Of a stretch of 48,685 bases of DNA, positions 1-6,211 are shown one piece after another. Location of the stretch: NCBI GenBank assembly GCA_934667625.1, contig CAKUMH010000010.1, forward strand, positions 1 through 48,685, written 5' to 3'. The notes below the pieces were generated by a model. It made no database searches. It saw nothing but the letters and a program-made list of their open reading frames with translations, and was not told where the DNA came from. The position numbers were made by a program, and so were the translations under genes. Numbering within the stretch: position 1 is the first letter of the stretch; each line of letters opens with the position of its first letter. This stretch comes from an uncultured Elusimicrobiales bacterium. GTDB lineage: Bacteria; Elusimicrobiota; Elusimicrobia; Elusimicrobiales; Elusimicrobiaceae.

Positions 1-27
1 CCCGGCAATTCTTTGCCAGGACTAAAT

Positions 28-60
28 AACAAAATCCCCCGCAAAGCGGAGGATTTTGTT
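28..60 (-). terminator. Terminator of pgk
   Basis: A 10-bp perfect outer stem (AACAAAATCC paired with GGATTTTGTT) is extended by an inner CCGC/GCGG pairing. Read leftward it follows the pgk stop codon by about 12 bases and continues into a T-rich tail. The symmetric arms mean it could also stop transcripts coming from the left. Positions 1-27 hold no gene that I can see. Confidence 0.8.
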
Positions 61-72
61 TGTGTCAGCGAG

Positions 73-1272
73 TTATTTTGCTAAAGCAACAAGTCCAGGC
101 AATTCTTTCCCTTCCACAAATTCCATGCTGGCGCCGCCGCCGGTGGAAACGTGGGAGAGTTCCTTTTGGTTGAATTTGCCTTTTTTAAGCACGTTGACGC
201 TGTCGCCGCCGCCGATAATGGTGGTTGCGCCGGCTTTGGTGGCGTCAATCATGGCTTGGGCAATTGCAAAGCTGCCTTTGGCAAAATTCGGGAATTCAAA
301 CACGCCCATCGGGCCGTTCCAAAAGATCGTTTTGCATTTGAGCAGTTCTTCGCGGAAGGTGGCCATGGTTTTCGGGCCGATATCCAAGCCCATTAAATCG
401 GCCGGAATGTTGATGTCTTCCACGGCCACGGGTTCGGTGGTTTCGGCAAATTCTTTGCCGCAGACATGGTCCACTGGCAGCAAGATTTTGACGCCCTTTT
501 CTTGCGCTTTGGCCAAAACGGCTTTGGCTTCGGTTTCTTTTTCGGCATCAAACAAAGATTTGCCGATTTCGTGGCCCTGCACCTTGAGGAACGTGTAGGC
601 CATACCGCCGCCGATAACCAGGACGTTTACCTTGTCCATCAAATTGTTGAGCAGCATAATTTTGTCGGACACTTTGGCGCCGCCGACCACCGCCGCAAAC
701 GGGCGGGCCGGGTTTTCAAGCGCTTTGCCCAAAAAGTTCACCTCTTTCTGCACGAGGAACCCCGCACAGCCGGGCAAAAAGTTCGTAATGGCGCTGGTGG
801 AAGCGTGGGCGCGGTGCACCGTACCGAAAGCTTCCTGCACAAAAATTTCGCCGTGTTTGGCCAGTTGTTTGGCAAATTCGGCATCGTTCTTTTCTTCTTC
901 GGGGTGGTAGCGGAGGTTTTCCAAGAGGGCGATTTCGCCGTTTTTGGTTTCGGCCACTACTTTGTCGGCTTCCGGGCCTACGCAATCCTTGGCAAAATGC
1001 ACCGGCACGCCGAACAGTTTTTCCACTTCGCCGGCCACGGGAGCCAAGCTAAATTCCGGCACTACTTTGCCTTTCGGGCGGCCCAAGTGGGCAATCAGCA
1101 CGATGCGGCAGTTGTTTTCCAGCAAGTACTTAATCGTTTTTTCGGTAGCGACGATACGTTTGTTGTTGTCTACTTTACCGTCTTTCAAAGGTACGTTGTA
1201 ATCAACGCGCACGAGGACTTTTTTGTTTTTCAAGTCCATATCTTGAATTTTTTTGATGCTGTCAAAATTCAT
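73..1272 (-). CDS. pgk: Phosphoglycerate kinase
   Basis: Catalyses ATP formation from 1,3-bisphosphoglycerate and ADP in glycolysis, in the cytoplasm. The 399-aa length is normal for the bacterial enzyme. Visible signatures are the N-terminal substrate-binding stretch KVLVRVDYNVPL, the AHLGRP motif, ENLRYHPEEEKND, the basic-patch motif EAFGTVHRAHAS, the hinge segment VVGGAKVSDKI, and the C-terminal nucleotide-binding motifs WNGPMGVFE and IGGGDSVNV followed by STGGGASMEF. The last glycine loop has Val-Asn where many homologues have small residues. The chosen ATG has a good AGGAG Shine-Dalgarno site in the preceding 15 bases. The gene appears to be the last of its unit, ending at a strong hairpin. 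Confidence 0.98.
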   Translation of the reverse strand: MNFDSIKKIQDMDLKNKKVLVRVDYNVPLKDGKVDNNKRIVATEKTIKYLLENNCRIVLIAHLGRPKGKVVPEFSLAPVAGEVEKLFGVPVHFAKDCVGPEADKVVAETKNGEIALLENLRYHPEEEKNDAEFAKQLAKHGEIFVQEAFGTVHRAHASTSAITNFLPGCAGFLVQKEVNFLGKALENPARPFAAVVGGAKVSDKIMLLNNLMDKVNVLVIGGGMAYTFLKVQGHEIGKSLFDAEKETEAKAVLAKAQEKGVKILLPVDHVCGKEFAETTEPVAVEDINIPADLMGLDIGPKTMATFREELLKCKTIFWNGPMGVFEFPNFAKGSFAIAQAMIDATKAGATTIIGGGDSVNVLKKGKFNQKELSHVSTGGGASMEFVEGKELPGLVALAK

Positions 1273-1362
1273 AATTTTTGGCTCCTTTAATATTCCCCCC
1301 GCCTAAAAGGCAGGGTTTCTTTACCTCTTAATTTTACAAAATTTGGACGTCTCCGGCACGGT

Positions 1363-2088
1363 TTAGCGCTTTTGGGTTTTGCCCAAGAGTTTTAAAATTT
1401 CAATGTAAAGCCAAATGAGCGTGACGAGCAGACCAAATCCGGCGTACCACTCCATGTACTTGGGGGCGGCAAAGCGGGAGGTCATTTCGTCAATGAAATT
1501 AAAATCAATAAGAAAATTGAACGCCGCCACGGCGCAAACCACTACGCTAATGCCGATAGATAACGGCGAGTTGGACGTGAGGTACGCGGTGCTGACGCCA
1601 AAGAGCGACAAAATAAACGATCCCACATACAGCAAACACACCGCCGCGGTGGCCGAAAAGATGCCAATCATCAGCCCTTTGGATACTTTGATAAGCCCCG
1701 TGCGGTAGATGAACAGCATGACAAAAAACACCAGGAAGGTGATTGCCACGGCGTTGAACACAATTCCGTTAAACTGGGCATTGTACGCCGCGGAGATGAC
1801 ACCCAACAAGAGCCCTTCCAAGAAAGCGTAAATGGGTGCGGTAACGGGCGAAAATGCGGGCTTGAAGGACGTAATCATCGCGATGACAAACGCCCCAATG
1901 GCAACGGGCCACAAAAAAGGTACCCAGCTGGTGGCGTGCGTCCAAGCGAGCATAGCGCCCAGCACACATAAAAACAACAAGCAGAAGGTTTTGTTGATGG
2001 TGCCCTGCAACGTCATGGGTTGCACGGCACGGGCGGCGGTTTGCGCGCGTTCAAAGGCACTTTCGTTAAACATCGGATTACTGGCCAT
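1363..2088 (-). CDS. Bax inhibitor-1/YccA-type membrane protein
   Basis: A 241-aa inner-membrane protein of the BaxI_1 branch of the Bax inhibitor-1/YccA superfamily. In characterised homologues these are seven-helix proteins linked to cation leak or to control of membrane proteases; the role here is not known. The first 30 residues are soluble and carry the family start (SNPMFN... then MTLQGTINKT). About seven hydrophobic helices follow between residues 30 and 235, ending with the usual basic tail. GGGGGA in front of the ATG is the likely ribosome-binding site. It stands alone between pgk and the pseudo-trypsin gene, and may read through into pgk, because only an imperfect hairpin lies between them. 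Confidence 0.88.
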   Translation of the reverse strand: MASNPMFNESAFERAQTAARAVQPMTLQGTINKTFCLLFLCVLGAMLAWTHATSWVPFLWPVAIGAFVIAMITSFKPAFSPVTAPIYAFLEGLLLGVISAAYNAQFNGIVFNAVAITFLVFFVMLFIYRTGLIKVSKGLMIGIFSATAAVCLLYVGSFILSLFGVSTAYLTSNSPLSIGISVVVCAVAAFNFLIDFNFIDEMTSRFAAPKYMEWYAGFGLLVTLIWLYIEILKLLGKTQKR

Positions 2089-2118
2089 AAGAGTCCCCCT
2101 TAGGTAAGATATGACTTT

Positions 2119-2147
2119 ATTATATTAAATTTAATACGGAAATACAG
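2119..2147 (-). promoter_or_regulatory. Possible promoter of the YccA-like gene
   Basis: On the minus strand a perfect TATAAT (2119-2124) lies about 30 bases before the start codon at 2088. The matching -35 position (2142-2147, CTGTAT) is poor, so the assignment rests on the -10 box and its AT-rich surroundings. Confidence 0.45.
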
Positions 2148-2154
2148 AGTATCT

Positions 2155-2183
2155 AAAAACGCCCTCCGTGTGGGCGGAGGGCG
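2155..2183 (-). terminator. Terminator after the pseudo-trypsin gene
   Basis: Read leftward, a nine-base GC-rich stem (CGCCCTCCG paired with CGGAGGGCG) is followed by TTTTT. It lies 24 bases past the stop codon of the gene at 2207-3085. Confidence 0.85.
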
Positions 2184-2206
2184 TGAAAAGATTGTAAGTG
2201 CAATTT

Positions 2207-3085
2207 TTACTTGTACAAGTTTTCGTTTCTGCGGTGGCTGTTGATATAATTCCATTCCGCCGCCGGCAGGTTCTTCCGCATAAAATTCAGCGAAGACTGC
2301 GACAGGAAATGATACAAGGGGCCGGAGTGACGACCGTCTAAATCCGCATTGGTGGCGTTGAAACCTAACAGATATTCCAACTTGTTTTTGTCGGGATTTC
2401 TGCCAAAAACCGGGTCCCCGGTGTCGCCGTCAATGGTTTTCCAGCAGATTTGAAAGCACTGGGTACTCATGCAGACTGTCGCAATGTCCACGTTTGCACA
2501 TTCGCGGTCGCTAAAAATCATATCGTCGCGGTTGAGCGTTATTTCAGGGAAAGTATCCTGTAATTTTTTCGCGTTTTTGGCGACAAACAGGTTGGAAATT
2601 GGCAATTTTTCAATAGCTTTTTTTAATTTTTTGTTGGTGCCGTCTATGGCAATTAAAAGCAATAAACCATTTTCGCGGAAATCCCGCGGCCCAATGGTCA
2701 CGCCGTTGATGATGATGCGGTCAATCCAACGTTTTACCGGGTGAGTGGATACATCATATTCCCCCCCGCCGCCTTTATACTGATAATATTTGCCTTTTCC
2801 GCTTAAGTCAATGCAAGCGCGGGAGGCCAACAGTGTGTTGGGCGCAATGCGTACAGCCGGGCATTTCTTTGCACGAGGTTTATTATTGTGGTCTATATCC
2901 AAAAAGTCAGCCCCCACCATTAGTTTAATCATGATGACGCCGTCCTCATGCGCATTGGCGGAAGATGATACGGCGAGTTTTTTCTTAACGGCGGTGTTAA
3001 GCTTGTTGGGGAGATTTGCGTTTTGTGCGCTCACCAAGGCTGCACAACCGCAAAAGAACAACAGAAATATAAACAGTTTTTTCAT
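2207..3085 (-). CDS. Secreted trypsin-fold protein lacking the catalytic triad
   Basis: A 292-aa exported protein. Residues 1-20 form a signal peptide (Lys-Lys, hydrophobic core, cleavage after VSA). The rest resembles a chymotrypsin-fold protease in which every catalytic position has changed. The TAAHC region reads LLASRAC, so the His position is Ala90. The DIALL region reads ENGLLLL, so the Asp position is Asn139. The GDSGGP motif reads GDTGDPVF, so Ser is Thr222. Paired cysteines remain (75/91 and a cluster at 196-214). I infer a non-enzymatic binding protein rather than a protease. The fold assignment comes from spacing and motif shape only. The start has a good SD (AGGAG) 8 bases upstream. 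The upstream region carries the GGACC/GGTCC motif shared with the secreted proteins near 40-42 kb. Confidence 0.7.
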   Translation of the reverse strand: MKKLFIFLLFFCGCAALVSAQNANLPNKLNTAVKKKLAVSSSANAHEDGVIMIKLMVGADFLDIDHNNKPRAKKCPAVRIAPNTLLASRACIDLSGKGKYYQYKGGGGEYDVSTHPVKRWIDRIIINGVTIGPRDFRENGLLLLIAIDGTNKKLKKAIEKLPISNLFVAKNAKKLQDTFPEITLNRDDMIFSDRECANVDIATVCMSTQCFQICWKTIDGDTGDPVFGRNPDKNKLEYLLGFNATNADLDGRHSGPLYHFLSQSSLNFMRKNLPAAEWNYINSHRRNENLYK

Positions 3086-3145
3086 AAGTTTCTCCTGTTA
3101 TTAAGAACTTCTTATTGTTATTATAAGAATTTTTATACAAAATTT

Positions 3146-3187
3146 CTAGGGCCAAAAGACCCGCTTTAATATAGGACCAAGGACCTA
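3146..3187 (-). promoter_or_regulatory. GGTCC-type inverted repeats upstream of the pseudo-trypsin gene
   Basis: Two imperfect inverted repeats lie 60-100 bases upstream of the start. One is TAGGACC-AA-GGACCTA (3172-3187, one central mismatch). The other is built on CTAGGGCC and GACCC (3146-3162). Between them and the gene is a minus-strand TATAAT. The same core sequence precedes the genes at 40520, 41396 and 42338, which makes an operator plausible. Confidence 0.5.
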
Positions 3188-3227
3188 ACCGAAAAAATGA
3201 CGTGTAAAAAACGGTGCTTTACGGAAC

Positions 3228-3263
3228 ATGAAAAGGGCCGGGCTCGCGAGGAGCCCGGCCCTT
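3228..3263 (-). terminator. Terminator of groEL
   Basis: A 13-bp perfect stem (AAGGGCCGGGCTC and its complement, loop GCGAG) lies 18 bases past the groEL stop codon and is followed by TTTTC on the minus strand. Confidence 0.85.
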
Positions 3264-3280
3264 GTGTCAGGCAGTTAAAA

Positions 3281-4915
3281 TTACATCATGCCGCCCATTC
3301 CGCCCATGCCGGGCATAGCCGGGGCGTGTGCGCCTTCCTTTTCGGGAGCGTCGGCCACCAAGGTTTCGGTGAGGAGCACCGTACCGGTGATGGACGCGGC
3401 GTTTTCAAGCGCGGTGCGCACCACTTTGGCCGGGTCTACCACGCCCGCTTTCAAGAGGTCGCAGTAGGTGTTCTTGTCGGCATCGTATCCGTCGGCGGCA
3501 CCCTTCATTTTGAGCACGTTGTCCACGACTACGGCTCCGTCCAAACCGGCGTTGACGGCGATTTGTTTCAAGGGAGCGGTTAAGGCCTTTTTAACAATGT
3601 TGATACCCGTGCGGATATCTTCGTTGTCGGCTTTGAGCGCGTCCAGGGCTTTTTGGCTGCGGGCCAACGCCACGCCGCCGCCGGGCACTAAGCCTTCTTC
3701 CACGCCGGCTTTGGTGGCGTTTTTGGCGTCTTCCACTTTGGCTTTTTTGGCCTTCAGTTCGGTTTCCGTAGCGGCACCGACGCTGATGACGGCCACCCCG
3801 CCGGAGAGCTTGGCCAAGCGTTCCTGGAGTTTTTCTTTATCGTACTCGCTCTTGGAGTTTTCAATCTGTTTGCGGATTTGTTCGGCGCGTGCCGCAATGG
3901 CTTCCTTGCTGCCTTTTCCGCTGACGATGGTGGTGTTTTCTTTGTCAATTACCACGCGGGCACACTGGCCGAGCATAGCGAGTTCGGCTTTGTCCAACTT
4001 GATGCCGCGTTCTTCGCTGAGCACTTCGCCGCCCGTCAAAATGGCAATATCTTCCAACATTTCTTTGCGTCTGTCGCCAAAGCCGGGGGCTTTGACCGCG
4101 CAGCCCTTTAAGGTACCGCGGAGTTTGTTTACGACCAAGGTGGCTAACGCTTCACCGTCTACATCCTCGGCGATGATGAGGAATTGTTTGCCGCTTTGTA
4201 CGATTTTTTCCAGCACGGGCAGGAGCTCGTTCATAGAAGAAATCTTTTTATCCGTGACGATAATGTACGGGTTTTCCAACACGCATTCCATGCGTTCGGA
4301 ATCGGTGACGAAATAAGGAGAAATGTAGCCGCGGTCAAACTGCATGCCTTCCACAATGTCCAGCTGCGTGGTGGCCGTTTTGCCTTCTTCCACGGTGATG
4401 ACACCTTCCGCACCGACCTTTTCAATCGCTTCGGCGATCATATTGCCGATTTCGCGGTCGTTGGAGGAAATGGTAGCGATTTGCGCCTTTTCTTCTTTGG
4501 TTTTGACCGGTTTGTGCATTTTTTCCAGTTCGGCCTTGGTGGCTTCTACGGCCATTTCAATACCCTTTTTGACCAGGGTCGGGTTGGCACCGGCGGTAAT
4601 GTTTTTGATCCCTTCTGTCAGCATGGCGTTGGCCAGCACCGTGGCGGTGGTGGTACCGTCGCCTGCGACGTCGTTAGTTTTGGAGGCTACTTCGCGGATG
4701 AGCTGTGCGCCCATATTTTCAAACTTGTCTTCCAGTTCAATGTCTTTGGCAATGGTTACGCCGTCGTCAATGATAAGCGGAGAGCCGAACTTTTTTTCCA
4801 GCACCACGCTTCTTCCCTTGGGCCCCAAGGTTACCTTCACGGCGTTTGCTACTTTTTCAATGCCCGATTTCATTTTGGCGCGGGCTTCGTCGCCATAAAT
4901 AATTTGTTTAGCCAT
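3281..4915 (-). CDS. groL: Chaperonin GroEL (60 kDa)
   Basis: Forms the tetradecameric folding chamber that works with GroES in the cytoplasm. The 544-aa length is standard. Signatures include TLGPKGRSVVLEKKFG near residue 30, GDGTTTATVLA near 87 (ATP site), the apical segment KAPGFGDRRKEMLEDIA near 280, and the ATP-domain motif EEGLVPGGGVAL near 404. It ends in the typical Gly-Met tail GGMGGMM. It lies 19 bases downstream of groES and shares its CIRCE-controlled promoter. The start is supported by a GGAGAA site 8-10 bases upstream. Confidence 0.99.
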   Translation of the reverse strand: MAKQIIYGDEARAKMKSGIEKVANAVKVTLGPKGRSVVLEKKFGSPLIIDDGVTIAKDIELEDKFENMGAQLIREVASKTNDVAGDGTTTATVLANAMLTEGIKNITAGANPTLVKKGIEMAVEATKAELEKMHKPVKTKEEKAQIATISSNDREIGNMIAEAIEKVGAEGVITVEEGKTATTQLDIVEGMQFDRGYISPYFVTDSERMECVLENPYIIVTDKKISSMNELLPVLEKIVQSGKQFLIIAEDVDGEALATLVVNKLRGTLKGCAVKAPGFGDRRKEMLEDIAILTGGEVLSEERGIKLDKAELAMLGQCARVVIDKENTTIVSGKGSKEAIAARAEQIRKQIENSKSEYDKEKLQERLAKLSGGVAVISVGAATETELKAKKAKVEDAKNATKAGVEEGLVPGGGVALARSQKALDALKADNEDIRTGINIVKKALTAPLKQIAVNAGLDGAVVVDNVLKMKGAADGYDADKNTYCDLLKAGVVDPAKVVRTALENAASITGTVLLTETLVADAPEKEGAHAPAMPGMGGMGGMM

Positions 4916-4934
4916 AGTTTAATTCTCCTTCTTG

Positions 4935-5234
4935 TTACCCCAAAATACCCAAGATTTCGTCCTGGTGAATGATTAAATAGGTTTCGTCGTCCAGCTTTAC
5001 TTCGGTGCCGGAGTATTTGCCATAAAGCACGCGGTCGCCTTTTTTAACGTCCATGGGTGCGCGTTCGCCCTTGTCGTTGAGTTTGCCTGCACCCACGGCC
5101 AGCACTTCGCCTTCCATGGGTTTTTCTTTGGCGGTGTCCGGAATGATGATTCCCCCCTTCATTGTTTCTCTTTCAATGGGCTTGACGATTACGCGGTCGC
5201 CCAACGGTTTGATTTTAACTTCTGCCATATTCAT
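4935..5234 (-). CDS. groS: Co-chaperonin GroES
   Basis: A 99-aa heptameric lid for GroEL. It shows the family start IKPLGDRVIVKPIE, the mobile-loop region TMKGGIIIPDTAKEKP, GEVLAVGAG, and the C-terminal DRVLYGKYSGTEV followed by EDEILGIL-type residues (here HQDEILGIL). It is first in the groES-groEL operon. An AAGGAGTG ribosome-binding site sits just upstream. Confidence 0.98.
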   Translation of the reverse strand: MNMAEVKIKPLGDRVIVKPIERETMKGGIIIPDTAKEKPMEGEVLAVGAGKLNDKGERAPMDVKKGDRVLYGKYSGTEVKLDDETYLIIHQDEILGILG

Positions 5235-5277
5235 TCACTCCTTGTTATGAGATATGTAAAAACACGCCTGCGGGTTG

Positions 5278-5304
5278 TTAGCACTCGCTTTGGCTTAATG
5301 CTAA
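5278..5304 (-). promoter_or_regulatory. CIRCE operator of groESL
   Basis: On the plus strand TTAGCACTC, nine bases, then TAATGCTAA. The consensus is TTAGCACTC-N9-GAGTGCTAA, so the left arm is perfect and the right arm matches at 7 of 9. It overlaps the transcription start of the groES promoter, where the HrcA repressor binds in other bacteria. No hrcA gene is in the window. Confidence 0.92.
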
Positions 5305-5331
5305 TTTAGCATTTCTGTACAAAATTGTCAA
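5303..5331 (-). promoter_or_regulatory. groESL promoter
   Basis: On the minus strand a perfect -35 TTGACA (5326-5331), a 17-base spacer and TAAATT as -10 (5303-5308). This is the only consensus-quality -35 box I found in the window; most other promoters here look like extended -10 types. Confidence 0.85.
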
Positions 5332-5361
5332 CCCCTTTCTTAGAGTGCTAAAAAAGGGGTT
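5330..5361 (-). terminator. Hairpin between the PP2C gene and groES carrying a CIRCE half-site
   Basis: AACCCCTTT and AAAGGGGTT form a nine-base stem around a 14-base loop. The loop contains GAGTGCTAA (5343-5351), a perfect CIRCE half-site. It lies 25 bases past the PP2C stop codon and its distal arm abuts the TTGACA of groES. It may act as the terminator of the kinase/phosphatase unit, although no long T-run follows. Confidence 0.5.
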
Positions 5362-5386
5362 GTTGATGTGTCGGTAATCAGATTTT

Positions 5387-6211
5387 TTAAGCGCGGGAGA
5401 AGAAACGCTTAATGCGCTGTTTGAAGGTCATTTTATGCGCGGGGAGAATTTTGATCAGTACGGCGGAAATGTTATCCTGCCCGTCCTTATCGTTGGAAAT
5501 GCGCACCAGCTGCTTGCAGAGTTTTACAAGCGGGGTCTGCTGGCCATCCTTTAACAGCTGGCCTAAATTTTCCTCGCTAAGGCCTTTGTAAAGACCGTCC
5601 GAGCAGAGGAGCAGGGTGTCCCCCACCTTGACGGGGAATTTTAAGAGGTCAAATTCTATATTCTTTTTAATGCCCATGGCACGGGTGAGCACGTTTTGGA
5701 TTTTGGAATGGTCGGCTTCGGCCCGGGTTAAAAGGCCGCGGCGGACGTGTTCGTTGGCCAGGGAATGGTCCGTGGTGATTTGGACAATTTTTCCGTCGCG
5801 GAACAGGTAAAGGCGCGAGTCCCCCACGTGCACGGCGGTGGCGCAGTCTTTATCAAACAAAACGCCGGTTAGGGTGGTGCCCATCATACGGTACAGATCC
5901 GAGGACTGGGCCGTGGAATAAATGGCGGCATTTGCCAGGTTGGCGGCCATTAACAGCTTGCGTTCGGCCGGGGCTAACTTGGGCAGAAAATTATCCGGGA
6001 TTTTGAGCTGGTGGTTGTTCACCTTGCGCACGGTTTCCGCCAACACGGAAACGGCAATGTTGCTGGCAATTTCGCCTGCGCTGTGCCCCCCCATACCGTC
6101 GGCCACAACGCCAAGCCCTAAATCGGAAGAAATAAGGACATTGTCTTCGTTTTTCTCGCGGATTTTGCCAATGTCGGTAACGGCGGCAAATTCTATGTCA
6201 AAGCTGCTCAT
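5387..6211 (-). CDS. PP2C-family Ser/Thr protein phosphatase
   Basis: A 274-aa cytoplasmic metal-dependent phosphatase of the Stp/PrpC type, predicted to reverse phosphorylation by the kinase encoded immediately upstream. The PPM motifs are visible: TDIGKIREKNEDN near residue 10, GVVADGMGGHSAGEIAS near 38, AVHVGDSRLYLFRDG near 130, TTDHSL near 146, LLLCSDGLYKGL near 202, and GQDNISAVLIKI near 245. All the metal-binding aspartates seem present. I place the start at 6211. It has GGGAGGAATT as ribosome-binding site, and its ATG overlaps the kinase stop codon (ATGA), so the two proteins are translationally coupled. An upstream in-frame start at 6244 would add 11 residues and lacks support. Confidence 0.95.
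   Translation of the reverse strand: MSSFDIEFAAVTDIGKIREKNEDNVLISSDLGLGVVADGMGGHSAGEIASNIAVSVLAETVRKVNNHQLKIPDNFLPKLAPAERKLLMAANLANAAIYSTAQSSDLYRMMGTTLTGVLFDKDCATAVHVGDSRLYLFRDGKIVQITTDHSLANEHVRRGLLTRAEADHSKIQNVLTRAMGIKKNIEFDLLKFPVKVGDTLLLCSDGLYKGLSEENLGQLLKDGQQTPLVKLCKQLVRISNDKDGQDNISAVLIKILPAHKMTFKQRIKRFFSRA

Noticed and set aside
1..22. Sequence similar to the end of pgk (shared GGCAATTCTTT)
   Set aside because: Only 11 bases agree and the left edge of the window cuts the context; a pgk duplicate cannot be supported.
466..1290. Long plus-strand open frame opposite pgk
   Set aside because: It mirrors the pgk coding strand, its product is rich in Phe, His and Gly as expected of an antisense frame, and it has no ribosome-binding site. 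The same holds for long frames opposite groEL, the LPS genes and the polyene genes.
1273..1362. Imperfect hairpin between the YccA-like gene and pgk as a terminator
   Set aside because: A six-pair stem with a G-T pair and no T tail; read-through into pgk is equally likely.
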